Source: JAKACA01 sp052143575 (lineage in GTDB: Bacteria > Actinomycetota > Acidimicrobiia > Acidimicrobiales > Bog-793). Taken from it: 64,000 nucleotides of DNA. Shown here one piece after another: positions 1-8,161 of the stretch (position 1 is its first letter; each line of letters starts with the position of its first letter). The translations under genes and the position numbers were made by a program. The DNA lies in the NCBI GenBank assembly GCA_052143575.1, contig JBKQSP010000029.1:124001-188000 (forward strand). Reading direction: 5' to 3'. A model generated the notes under the pieces. It worked only from the letters and a program-made list of their open reading frames with translations. It ran no database searches and had not been told where the DNA came from.

Positions 1-855
1 GTCCTGCAGGATCGGCGTCCAGTTGTATTCCTGCGCCGACACGACCTGGCTGGGTGCAAGGCTCGCCTGGCTCCACTGCGTGGAGAACCACGGGAGGTTG
101 TCCGACTTGGCGACCCCGATGGCTCCGACGACCGACTGTGAGCTGCCGGTCAGGACATCGGCGCCGTCCGACACGAAGGTCTTGGCTGCCGTCGACATGA
201 GGCTGTCGTCGCTGAACGAGCCCGTGTAGACCGGGTTGGCCGTGATCGACGGGTCAGCAGCCTTGGCACCGGCCACGAAACCGTCGACGTACAGCTTTGC
301 GTCACCGGTCGCGATCGGCCCGATGATCCCGAGCACGTGCGACTTGCTCAACTTCGCCGCCATGTATCCCTGCACGTAGCCGCCCTCGTTGGAGGCAGCC
401 TCGTAGGCAAAGACGTTCGCCAGCCCGAAGGTCGATCCGGCCGTTCCCCAGGCGAACGACACCTTTGGGAACTGCGGGGCGAGCTGCTCGATCGTCGAGC
501 CGTACTGCGAGCCGTGGGCGATGACGAGGTTGTAGCCCTCGGAGGCGTACTCCCGGATGATGTTGGCGGCGTCCGAGACGACGAACTCGTTGGCCGAGAC
601 GGAGATCTTCAGGTGCTCCGACATAGCCAGACCCTCGAGCGCCGCGTACATCGACTGCGTGAAGGCGAGGTCGTTCGTGGCGCTCGGGGCGATCAGAGCC
701 ACCTTGAGCGTCGACATGGCGGGCGTCGTGCTCGAACCGGCGGGTGCTGCCGTCGTCGTCGTCGTGCTGGAGCTGCTGCCGCAGGCTGCGACAGTCAGCG
801 CCATGGCGACGGCGGCGAGCAGCACAACGACCTTTCTGGTCAAGTGCGAATGCAT
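1..855 (-). CDS. BMP-family ABC transporter substrate-binding lipoprotein (C-terminus outside window)
   Basis: This is a secreted lipoprotein of the BMP/Med/PnrA family, the substrate receptor of purine-nucleoside-type ABC importers. The first 285 codons are in the window; the stop lies beyond position 1. The N-terminus is a signal peptide (MHSHLTRKVVVLLAAVAMAL) ending in a lipobox, TVAAC, followed by a Ser/Thr-rich tether. The mature part has the family pattern: ALIAPSATNDLAFTQSMYAAL, then a stretch around VIAHGSQYG and later YEAASNEGGYVQGYMAAK. An AAAGGA ribosome-binding site lies about 7 nt before the ATG. The two permease genes upstream on the same strand complete the importer apart from the ATPase, which is not in the window. 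Family assignment is firm; the ligand is inferred to be a purine base or nucleoside from the neighbouring catabolic genes. Confidence 0.9.
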   Translation of the reverse strand, partial: MHSHLTRKVVVLLAAVAMALTVAACGSSSSTTTTTAAPAGSSTTPAMSTLKVALIAPSATNDLAFTQSMYAALEGLAMSEHLKISVSANEFVVSDAANIIREYASEGYNLVIAHGSQYGSTIEQLAPQFPKVSFAWGTAGSTFGLANVFAYEAASNEGGYVQGYMAAKLSKSHVLGIIGPIATGDAKLYVDGFVAGAKAADPSITANPVYTGSFSDDSLMSTAAKTFVSDGADVLTGSSQSVVGAIGVAKSDNLPWFSTQWSQASLAPSQVVSAQEYNWTPILQD

Positions 856-975
856 GGATATTTCCTTTCTATATGGATGTGTGAATTACCTGAATCGAGG
901 AGCCAGCCGCGCGTGGGGCCCGACCTCGAGTCGTCTGGGAGGGCACGTTCTGGGAGGGCACGTTCGCCAGCAGGA

Positions 976-1908
976 TCAGCCTCCTCTCTCGTAGGGCTTG
1001 CCGAGCATTGCGGGCTGCCGGAAACGGCGAGCCACGAGCAAGAGGGCGAGGATCGTCACGACGGCAGGCGCCGTGGCGGCCAGGTCGGAGGCGCTCAGCG
1101 GGATGACGTTGAGGGACTTCAACTCGAGGACGACGGCGATCGTGAGGCCGTAGAGCACGGAGCCGCCCATGACTCCGACGGGCCGCCAGGCTCCGAAGTA
1201 CACGAGGGCGACGGCGATGAAGCCCTCGCTCTGGGTGAGGTTCTGCTGGAAGACGCTGTCATAGAGAAGCAGGGCCGCTCCCGCCAGCCCCGCCATGGTG
1301 CAGCCGATGAGGACGGCCGACCAGCGGATGCGGGAGACGTTGATCCCGACGGTGTCGGCCGCCGAGGGGTTCTCCCCGCAGGCCCGGATCTTGAGACCGT
1401 ACGACGTGCGGTACAGGATGAAGGTGAAGATCGGTACGAGCAGGAAGGCGAGGTAGACGAGGATCGTCTGCTTGAAGAGCATGTTCCCGACGGCCGGTAT
1501 GCGGTCGAGGAGGGGGATGCCGAGCGGGTGGAGTTCCGGGATGGGCAGGGGGCTCCCCACGAGCTTGATGAGCAGCAGGTCGCTGAAGCCGAGGCCGAAC
1601 AGGTAGATCCCGATGCCGCTGATGCCCTGCTCGGCCTTCAAGGTGACGGAGATGAACGCCGTCACGACCCCCATCACGATCCCGACGCCGATCCCGGCGA
1701 AGACACCGTAGAGGAGGCTCCCGGTCCTGAGGGCCGTGAAGTAGGTGGCAAAGGCGGACAGGAGCATGATCCCGTCCACCCCGAGGTTGATGACCCCGCT
1801 GCGCTGGCCCATCGTCTCGCCGAGAGCGGCGAGCAGGAACGGGGCGGCAAGGGCCATGGCAGCTGCCACCGTCGAGGTGAGAACGGCATAGGTGAAGAAG
1901 TGAGCCAT
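976..1908 (-). CDS. BMP-type ABC transporter permease, second subunit
   Basis: A 310-residue integral membrane protein of the branched-chain/nucleoside permease fold (RfuD/YufQ-like). It is almost entirely hydrophobic, with about eight to nine membrane segments. It begins with the family hallmark in which an early helix is followed by GQRSGVINLGVDGIMLLSAF. Its ATG follows the upstream permease stop by 3 nt, so the two permeases are co-translated as a heterodimeric pore. The substrate-binding lipoprotein follows 120 nt downstream. The role is membrane translocation for the importer; purine specificity is inferred from context. Confidence 0.9.
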   Translation of the reverse strand: MAHFFTYAVLTSTVAAAMALAAPFLLAALGETMGQRSGVINLGVDGIMLLSAFATYFTALRTGSLLYGVFAGIGVGIVMGVVTAFISVTLKAEQGISGIGIYLFGLGFSDLLLIKLVGSPLPIPELHPLGIPLLDRIPAVGNMLFKQTILVYLAFLLVPIFTFILYRTSYGLKIRACGENPSAADTVGINVSRIRWSAVLIGCTMAGLAGAALLLYDSVFQQNLTQSEGFIAVALVYFGAWRPVGVMGGSVLYGLTIAVVLELKSLNVIPLSASDLAATAPAVVTILALLLVARRFRQPAMLGKPYERGG

Positions 1909-1911
1909 CGA

Positions 1912-3144
1912 TCAGGCTCCTGCCCGGGAGGCTTCGCCTGGCGGCTGGCCCACGGCGCGCGAGGCTGCTACGAGGACGGCGCCCTCCTCGGCGGGCGTTT
2001 CGGTCGGGGGTGAGGCACGAGACGGCGTGACCGGAGGGGCGAGGGAGGCGGCACGAGCGCGCCGGCGCATGTACTCGAGGGAGACGACGAACACGACGAC
2101 GAGACCTTCGAGGGCCGTGACCATGTCGGCCGGTACGCCCGTGGCGACCTGGAGGGCGTCGCCCCCGGTGAGGAGACCGCCGAAGAGGAAGGCCGAGATG
2201 ATGCTCCAGAGCGGGCTGAGGGCACCGAAGAGAGCGACGACGATGCCGTTGAAGCCGTCAGATCCGGTGAAGCCGGTGAGGCTGCCGTCGGTCACCATGC
2301 GATGCGAGATGCTGCCGATGACGAGCATCGCCCCACCGAGGCCGCACATGGCACCGCTGAGCGTCATTGCCAGCACCATCGTCCTCTTCACCTTGATGCC
2401 GGCGTAATTGGCGGCATCTCGCGACATCCCGACAGCGCGCAGTCGGAACCCGAGGCCGGTGTGCCACAGCAGGATGTAGGCCCCACCGGCCACGACGACG
2501 GCGATGACGACACCGAGGTGGAGCTGGGTTCCCTTGATGAGGATGGGCAGCCACGAATGCGACGAGAGGAGCTTGGTCTCGGGGATGAGCCCGTAGGTCG
2601 AGTTCTGCGATGTGTCGACCATGGGGCCGGAGAGGAGGTAGTTCATGACCTGCACGGCTACGAGGTTGAGCATGATCGTGCTCAGGATCTCGTTGACGTT
2701 GAAGTAGGCCTTGAAGGCGCCCGGGATGGCACCCCAGATGGCGCCACCGGCTGCGCCGGCGAGCAGGACGAGCGGGATGAGGACGGCGCTCGGAAGGTTC
2801 GGGAGGGCAAGGGCGGTCGCCGCGCAGGCGAGGCCGCCCATGGCGAGCTGGCCCTCACCGCCGATGTTGAACATGTTGGCGCGAAACGAGATGCAGATGC
2901 CGACGCCGACGAGCAGGAGGGGAGCCGCTCTCACGGCGGAGGCGCCGAGGGCGTAGCTGCCGACGAAGGCCCCGTCGAACAAGGCGTGATACCCGGTCAG
3001 CGGGTTGGCGCCCAGCACCGCAATCATGAGAGCGCCGAGCAGGAGCGCAGCCAGGAGAGATCCGGGCAGCGCGAACCAACTGAGAAGGAACCGCTTCCAG
3101 GTGGCGCGTCGCTCAGCCCAAGGTCGTGAAGCCTCTACTGGCAC
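1912..3144 (-). CDS. BMP-type ABC transporter permease, first subunit
   Basis: A 410-residue polytopic permease (RfuB/YufP-like) with the conserved ANMFNIGGEGQLAMGGLA motif after the second or third helix and VNEILSTIMLN in the middle. The last 50 residues are a Pro/Ala/Glu-rich cytoplasmic tail. I chose the GTG at 3144 because AAAGGAGG lies 5 nt upstream of it. An in-frame ATG at 3189 would add 15 residues but has no ribosome-binding site. It is the first gene of the importer operon and reads away from the divergent hydroxylase gene at 3461. Two copies of a dyad motif lie in the shared 316-nt upstream region, which suggests co-regulation with purine catabolism. Confidence 0.88.
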   Translation of the reverse strand: MPVEASRPWAERRATWKRFLLSWFALPGSLLAALLLGALMIAVLGANPLTGYHALFDGAFVGSYALGASAVRAAPLLLVGVGICISFRANMFNIGGEGQLAMGGLACAATALALPNLPSAVLIPLVLLAGAAGGAIWGAIPGAFKAYFNVNEILSTIMLNLVAVQVMNYLLSGPMVDTSQNSTYGLIPETKLLSSHSWLPILIKGTQLHLGVVIAVVVAGGAYILLWHTGLGFRLRAVGMSRDAANYAGIKVKRTMVLAMTLSGAMCGLGGAMLVIGSISHRMVTDGSLTGFTGSDGFNGIVVALFGALSPLWSIISAFLFGGLLTGGDALQVATGVPADMVTALEGLVVVFVVSLEYMRRRARAASLAPPVTPSRASPPTETPAEEGAVLVAASRAVGQPPGEASRAGA

Positions 3145-3245
3145 CAGCGCCTCCTTTCCAGCTCGACCAACCGGAACGATCCCCAGCAATGAAGGGCCTC
3201 GTGATCTGCCCGTATCGAAAGCGTAAAGATGGGCTCTCTTGCCTC

Positions 3246-3265
3246 AAAGGGTCGAAGGACCCTTT
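3246..3265 (-). promoter_or_regulatory. dyad operator candidate, copy 1
   Basis: AAAGGGTC-GAAG-GACCCTTT is a perfect inverted repeat about 100 nt upstream of the importer permease start. Read on the minus strand its core is GGGTCCTTCGACCC, the same sequence as copy 3 near the adenine deaminase gene and one base different from copy 2. All three copies are in non-coding DNA beside purine genes, so a regulator binding site is likely. The regulator is not identifiable in this window. Confidence 0.6.
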
Positions 3266-3348
3266 AGGGCTGTTCGAAAGCCCATGTCCGAGGGCTGGCC
3301 CGGCCGCGGCCCGCTGAGGGGCGAATTTGCCCACTCTGCTGCCTTTCG

Positions 3349-3366
3349 TAGGGTCCTTCGCCCCTA
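3349..3366 (+). promoter_or_regulatory. dyad operator candidate, copy 2
   Basis: TAGGG-TCCTTCGC-CCCTA is an inverted repeat with an 8-nt spacer, about 95 nt upstream of the fused hydroxylase gene. Its core GGGTCCTTCGCCCC differs by one base from copies 1 and 3. The rest of the 3145-3460 intergenic region shows no open gene; it must hold the two divergent promoters, but no consensus -35/-10 pair stands out. Confidence 0.6.
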
Positions 3367-3460
3367 TCTCCTGGTCGCACCGGTGAGGATCATGAAACCG
3401 GAGGGATCGAGCCTTCTCGGGAGGGATGATGCGCAGCCGTGACAGTGGGACAATGACGCC

Positions 3461-6076
3461 ATGACCGAGTTCACGTTGAACGGCAAACTGGTCGAGGTGG
3501 GCGAACACCCCAATCTCCTGGCGGCTCTTCGCGAGGAGCTTGACATCACGTCGCCGAAGGACGGCTGTTCACCGTCCGGCCAGTGTGGTTGCTGCACCGT
3601 GCTCATCGATGGCAAGGCCTCCATCAGCTGTTCCATGTCGCTTGCTCGCGTCGCCGGCAAGTCCGTCACGACACTCGAGGGCTTCGATCCCGAGGAACGG
3701 GAACGGTTCGCGACGGCGTTCTCCACGACGGGCGCCTTGCAGTGCGGGTTCTGCACGCCCGGGATCGTGGTGCGCCTAAAGGCCCTGTTGGACAAGAAGG
3801 GCGCCGACTTGACACGAGAGGACGCCGCTCGGCACCTCGGCGCCCACCTCTGTCGTTGCACGGGCTATACGAAGATCCTCGACGCCGTGGAGATTCTCGC
3901 TCGCGGTGCCGTTGCTGAGACGAGGATGCCTCCTCAAGCCGGCGAGCACTCGGGCAACGGCACGAACGGGGCGGGCTACGGCGTGGGGTACCGCGGCGCC
4001 AAGTACGAGAGCCTCCAGCTGGCCCTCGGTGACCGTGCCTACGTCGACGACCTCCGCGTCCCCGGCATGCTGCACGCTGCTCTCCATCTCGCTCAGCACG
4101 CCCGCGCCGAGGTCGTGCGCATCGACACCGCCGCCGCCCTCGCCGCCCCGGGCGTGGAGGCCGTCTTCACGGCGGCCGACGTCCCGGGCATGTTGCGCGT
4201 CGGCATCCTGCACACCGACTGGCCGGTCTTCATCCCTGAGGGCGGGCGGACGTCCTATCTCGGCGACGTGCTCGCCGTCGTCGTCGCCCGCTCGGTGGCG
4301 GAGGCACGCGAGGCGGCCAAGCTCGTCGAGGTCGAATACCGTCCCCTGCGGCCGCTCACCGACGCCGTGGCGGCGATCGACGACGACGAGGATGCCGTCT
4401 GGGAGCTCGACGGCAACGTGCTCTCGCGTTCCGCCTATCGTCGAGGCGACGCCGAGGCAGCCGTGGCGGCAGCAGCCCACCGCGTGCACGAGGTCTTCCA
4501 GACCCAGCGGGTGGAGCACGCCTTCCTCGAACCCGAGTCGACGCTCGCCGTGCCGCAGGCGGACGGGACCATGCTGGTGTACTCCGGCGGACAGGGAGTC
4601 TGGGACGACCGCAACCAGATCGCCTCCATGCTCGGGGTTCCCGAGTCGCACGTCCAAGTCGAGCTCGTCTCCAACGGCGGAGCCTTCGGCGGCAAAGAGG
4701 ACATGGCCAACCAGGCGCAGACGGCTCTGGCGGCCTTCCTGCTCGGGCGCCCCGTGAAGTGCACGCTGTCCCGGGAGGAGTCGTTCTTCGTCCATCCCAA
4801 GCGGCACCCGATCCGCCTCGAGTACTGGGCGGGATGCGATGCCGACGGCCTGCTCACCGGTCTGAAAGCGCGCATGATCGGCGACTCGGGCCCGTACGCC
4901 TCCGTGGGCATGAAGGTGCTGGAGCGGGCGGCCGGTCACGCCTCGGGCCCGTACGTCCTGCCGAACATCGACGTCGAGGCGCTGGCGGTGCGGACGAACA
5001 ATTCGGTGTGCGGCGCCTTCCGGGGTTTCGGGGCGAACCAGGCCCAGTTCGCCATGGAAGGCGTCATGGACCGCCTCGCCGCCCAGGTGGGGATCTCGGG
5101 CATCGAGATGCGCCGCCGCAATGCGATCCGTCCCGGGTGCGTCTGGGGCCCGGGCCAGGTGATGGATGACGGCTGCGCCGGCGTCCTCGCCTGCCTAGAC
5201 GCCGTCGAGCCCGCCTACGACGCCGCCGTGGCGGCCGGGAAGGCCGTCGGGCTCGGGCTCGGCCTCAAGAACTCGGGCCTCGGCAACGGATTCTTGGAGA
5301 TCGTGCAGGCGGTCGTGCGCTTCGACGAGAGCGGCGACGTCGAGGTCCGCCACTGCTGGACGGAGATGGGGCAGGGCGTTCACACCGTGGCGAGGCAGGT
5401 CGCCGTCGAGGAGCTCGGGATCGATCCGGCCCGCGTCCGCGTCGTCGTCGACACGACCCGTGAGCTCGGGGCCGGCCAGACGACCGGCTCTCGCGGCACC
5501 ATGATGGGGGCGGGTGCCATACAGGACGCCTGCCGCCATGCCATCGAGGACGGCTGCAAGCCGGGCATCGACTACGTGGGCGAGTACCGGGTGGACTGGA
5601 CGAACTCGATCGAAGAGGGACTCGAGCACCCGACGATCCACTCCGCCTTCTCCTATGCCGCCCAGCTCGTGACGATCGATCGCGAGAGCGGGCAGATCGA
5701 CAAGGTCGTCGCCGTCCACGACGTCGGTCGCGCCGTCAACCCGATGTTGTGCGAGGGCCAGATCGAAGGCGCTGTGCACATGGGCCTCGGTTATGCCCTC
5801 TCCGAGGAGTTCCCCACCGACGAGGACGGTCGCCCCACGCACATGACGCTGCGGAGCCTCGGGATCCTGCGGGCAAAGGATGTTCCTCCCATCGAGGCCG
5901 TGCTCGTGGAGGTGCCGCAGCCGAGGAGCCCGTACGGCATCAAGGGTATGGGCGAGATCGGTCTCGTCCCGACGGCAGGAGCCGTGGCGGCCGCACTGCA
6001 CGATCTCGATGGCGAATGGAGGGCGACGCTCCCGATGCGGCGGGCGGCCACTGCCGTCGGCGCATCGGAGGAGTGA
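3461..6076 (+). CDS. fused 2Fe-2S/molybdopterin hydroxylase, selenium-dependent xanthine dehydrogenase (XdhD) type
   Basis: An 871-residue molybdenum hydroxylase in which the two-cluster Fe-S domain is fused to the Mo-cofactor domain and no FAD domain is present. Residues 1-85 form the plant-type [2Fe-2S] domain (CSPSGQCGCC and an upstream Cys); about 85-160 form the second cluster domain (CGFCTPG, CRCTGY). After a Gly-rich linker come the a/b hammerhead (about 185-310) and the Mo-binding domain, ending with KGMGEIGLVPTAGA, which carries the active-site Glu. Length and domain order match the selenium-dependent xanthine dehydrogenase family and E. coli XdhD. An SsnA homologue follows at once, as in labile-selenium clusters. 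Likely reaction: hydroxylation of a purine such as hypoxanthine or xanthine. The electron acceptor is not evident, and whether Se is used cannot be read from the sequence. Confidence 0.87.
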   Translation: MTEFTLNGKLVEVGEHPNLLAALREELDITSPKDGCSPSGQCGCCTVLIDGKASISCSMSLARVAGKSVTTLEGFDPEERERFATAFSTTGALQCGFCTPGIVVRLKALLDKKGADLTREDAARHLGAHLCRCTGYTKILDAVEILARGAVAETRMPPQAGEHSGNGTNGAGYGVGYRGAKYESLQLALGDRAYVDDLRVPGMLHAALHLAQHARAEVVRIDTAAALAAPGVEAVFTAADVPGMLRVGILHTDWPVFIPEGGRTSYLGDVLAVVVARSVAEAREAAKLVEVEYRPLRPLTDAVAAIDDDEDAVWELDGNVLSRSAYRRGDAEAAVAAAAHRVHEVFQTQRVEHAFLEPESTLAVPQADGTMLVYSGGQGVWDDRNQIASMLGVPESHVQVELVSNGGAFGGKEDMANQAQTALAAFLLGRPVKCTLSREESFFVHPKRHPIRLEYWAGCDADGLLTGLKARMIGDSGPYASVGMKVLERAAGHASGPYVLPNIDVEALAVRTNNSVCGAFRGFGANQAQFAMEGVMDRLAAQVGISGIEMRRRNAIRPGCVWGPGQVMDDGCAGVLACLDAVEPAYDAAVAAGKAVGLGLGLKNSGLGNGFLEIVQAVVRFDESGDVEVRHCWTEMGQGVHTVARQVAVEELGIDPARVRVVVDTTRELGAGQTTGSRGTMMGAGAIQDACRHAIEDGCKPGIDYVGEYRVDWTNSIEEGLEHPTIHSAFSYAAQLVTIDRESGQIDKVVAVHDVGRAVNPMLCEGQIEGAVHMGLGYALSEEFPTDEDGRPTHMTLRSLGILRAKDVPPIEAVLVEVPQPRSPYGIKGMGEIGLVPTAGAVAAALHDLDGEWRATLPMRRAATAVGASEE

Positions 6077-6080
6077 TCGC

Positions 6081-7103
6081 ATGACGGAGGGGCCGGAAAC
6101 CCCGGGCCTCGTCTGTGCCCACCACCACCTCTACTCGGCGCTCGCCCGCGGGATGCCGGCGCCGCCCCGGGTGCCGAGGGACTTCCCCGAGATCCTCGAG
6201 CTCGTGTGGTGGCGGCTCGATCGTGCCCTCGACCTCGAGATGATCCGCTGGTCGGCAATGCTCGGTGCGCTCGAGGCGCTCGAGTGCGGCACGACCGCCA
6301 TCGTGGATCACCACTCGTCGCCCGAGGCCATCGAGGGCTCTCTCGACGTCATTGCCGAAGCCTGCGCCGAGGTCGGTGTGCGGGCCGTCTGCTGTTACGA
6401 GGTCACGGACCGAAACGGCCCAGCCGGCATGAGGGCCGGCCTGGCCGAGAACGAGCGTTTCTTGAAGGCGGGCGGACGGGGTTTCGTGGGCGCTCACGCC
6501 TGTTTCACGCTCTCGGAGGCGACACTCGAAGCCGTCGCCGGCCTCGCCGCCGATGTGGGAGCGGGCGTGCACATCCACGTCTGCGAGGACGGCGTCGACA
6601 GCGCCGCCGGCGGCCGCCTGGAGGGGGTCAGCACGGACAGCTGGCTGCTCGCCCATTGCGTGCACCTCGATCGCCCCCTGCGCGGGACGGTAGCCCACAA
6701 CCCCCGCTCGAACATGAACAACGCCGTGGGGTACGCCCGTCCGGCGCGCTGGCGGAACACCGTGGCCCTCGGCACGGACGGGATCGGGGCGGACATGCTG
6801 GAGGAGTTCCGCATCGCCTACGCACGCCATCGCGAAGATGACGTCACCGTCGGCCCGGAGGCCGCCTGGTCGTGGCTGGAGGGCGGCTACGAGCTCGTTC
6901 CAGAGGCTCGAACCGACCGGGTGCGCTGGAGCTACGAGCCGATGGGGGCCTGGCACCTCGCCTTCACTCCGGGCGTGCGCCCCCTCGAGGTCGTCGTCGG
7001 GGACGAGGTCGTGCTGGCGGAGGGCCGCCCGACGAGAGTCGATGCGGGCGAGATCCGGGCGCGTGCCCGCGAGCAGGCGGCGCGGTTGCACGCTCGCCTC
7101 TGA
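6081..7103 (+). CDS. ssnA: SsnA-like amidohydrolase lacking the N-terminal domain
   Basis: A 340-residue metal-dependent amidohydrolase close to SsnA of selenium/purine gene clusters. Shared landmarks include an HxH metal site near the start (AHHHLYSALARGM), WWRLDRALD, DHHSSPEAIEGSL, VHIHVCED, HNPRSNMNN and ALGTDGIGADMLEE, which supplies the metal-binding Asp. SsnA proteins are about 440 residues. This one starts only some ten residues before the metal-binding HxH, so the N-terminal strands of the small beta domain are absent and the C-terminal part is shortened. The ATG lies 4 nt after the hydroxylase stop and no upstream coding sequence could supply the missing part. The catalytic residues look intact. 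The substrate of SsnA is not firmly known; deamination of a purine-type base is an inference. Confidence 0.82.
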   Translation: MTEGPETPGLVCAHHHLYSALARGMPAPPRVPRDFPEILELVWWRLDRALDLEMIRWSAMLGALEALECGTTAIVDHHSSPEAIEGSLDVIAEACAEVGVRAVCCYEVTDRNGPAGMRAGLAENERFLKAGGRGFVGAHACFTLSEATLEAVAGLAADVGAGVHIHVCEDGVDSAAGGRLEGVSTDSWLLAHCVHLDRPLRGTVAHNPRSNMNNAVGYARPARWRNTVALGTDGIGADMLEEFRIAYARHREDDVTVGPEAAWSWLEGGYELVPEARTDRVRWSYEPMGAWHLAFTPGVRPLEVVVGDEVVLAEGRPTRVDAGEIRARAREQAARLHARL

Positions 7104-7156
7104 GCGAGCGGTGCCTCAGCCGGTCGGGTCGGTGGGCGACCGAGCCGCCGAGATCG

Positions 7157-8161
7157 TCAGGCCGTCCAGTCGGCAAAGGCGTCGATCATGGCGTGCACGT
7201 CGTGTCCGAGCGGATAGAGCACCGGGCAGGTGCAGCCCCGCTTCACGTACTCGGCCACTTGGGCGCGGCACTCGGCAGCCGTGCCGGATGCAGTCAGCAT
7301 CTGCACGATCTCGTCGGGCACGAGCTTGGAGGCCGCCTCCACCTGCTCGTGCGTCGCCGGCCAGGTGAGGACCTCGCCGATCTTGTCGAGGAGGGCCTGC
7401 GGCACGCCGGAGGCCTTCATGATGTGCGGCTGCTGTCCGAGGTACTGGGTGACGAGCATGCGGGCAGCGTCGAGGGCAGCCCCGCGGTCCTCGTCGAGGG
7501 AGCACACGACGAGCTGCGGTCGGTCGATGTCGGCGGCCGACCGCCCGGCCCGCTGTGCCCCGAGCTCGAGGTGCTCGAGGGCGCGGTCGTTGTAGGCGGG
7601 GGACACGAGGTAGTTGAGCACGACCCCGTCGCCGATCTCGCCCGCAAGCTCCATCATCTGCATACCGGTGGCACCGATGTAGATGGGGACGTCCTTCGGA
7701 CGCCGGTCCTGGTAGACGTAGTCGAGCTCGACGCCGTCGAGATGCACGAACTCCCCCTCGTAGGTGACGTTCTCGTCGGCGAGGAGGGCGCGAACCGCCT
7801 CCACGGTCTCGCGCATGGCGCGCAGCGGCTTCTCGCGTTTCACCCCCACCTTGCTGGCGAGCGGCTCCCACCACGCCCCGATGCCGAGGATGACGCGTCC
7901 TGGGGCGAGGTCGTCGAGAGTGGAGAACGTCGAGGCCAACAGGGCGGGGTTGCGCGTCCAGTTGTTGACGACGCCGGACCCCACCTTGATGTGCTCGGTC
8001 ACCGAGGCGAAGGCGGCCATGGGCACGGTCGCCTCCCGCACGAGCCGGCTCTCCGCCTGCCAGATGGCGTGGAAGCCTTTCGACTCGGCGTACTTGGCGA
8101 TCTCCATGCCCTGGCGAATGGGATGGGCGTCCTGCAGGTAGACGGCGACGGGCGTGGTCAT
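7157..8161 (-). CDS. LLM-class (F420-dependent-like) oxidoreductase
   Basis: A 334-residue luciferase-like monooxygenase-fold protein of the methylene-H4MPT-reductase/F420 subgroup. It starts MTTPVAVYLQDAHPIRQGME and has the TIM-barrel landmarks VGSGVVNNWTRNPALLA, GRVILGIGAWWEPLASK and PIYIGATGMQMMEL. Its ATG overlaps the stop of the upstream Mo-subunit gene in an ATGA, so it is the last gene of the ade-xanthine-dehydrogenase operon and translationally coupled to it. F420 or FMN use is inferred from the family. A role in oxidising or reducing a purine-derived compound, or in re-oxidising the hydroxylase, is possible but unproven. It converges on ssnA with a 53-nt gap. Confidence 0.85.
   Translation of the reverse strand: MTTPVAVYLQDAHPIRQGMEIAKYAESKGFHAIWQAESRLVREATVPMAAFASVTEHIKVGSGVVNNWTRNPALLASTFSTLDDLAPGRVILGIGAWWEPLASKVGVKREKPLRAMRETVEAVRALLADENVTYEGEFVHLDGVELDYVYQDRRPKDVPIYIGATGMQMMELAGEIGDGVVLNYLVSPAYNDRALEHLELGAQRAGRSAADIDRPQLVVCSLDEDRGAALDAARMLVTQYLGQQPHIMKASGVPQALLDKIGEVLTWPATHEQVEAASKLVPDEIVQMLTASGTAAECRAQVAEYVKRGCTCPVLYPLGHDVHAMIDAFADWTA

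Noticed and set aside
337..2013. 558-codon plus-strand frame over the importer genes
   Set aside because: Composition is a mirror of membrane-protein codons; the minus strand has clear permeases and a lipoprotein.
3145..3460. possible purine riboswitch upstream of the importer or hydroxylase
   Set aside because: No purine aptamer core pattern was seen on either strand; the region is explained better by dyad operators.
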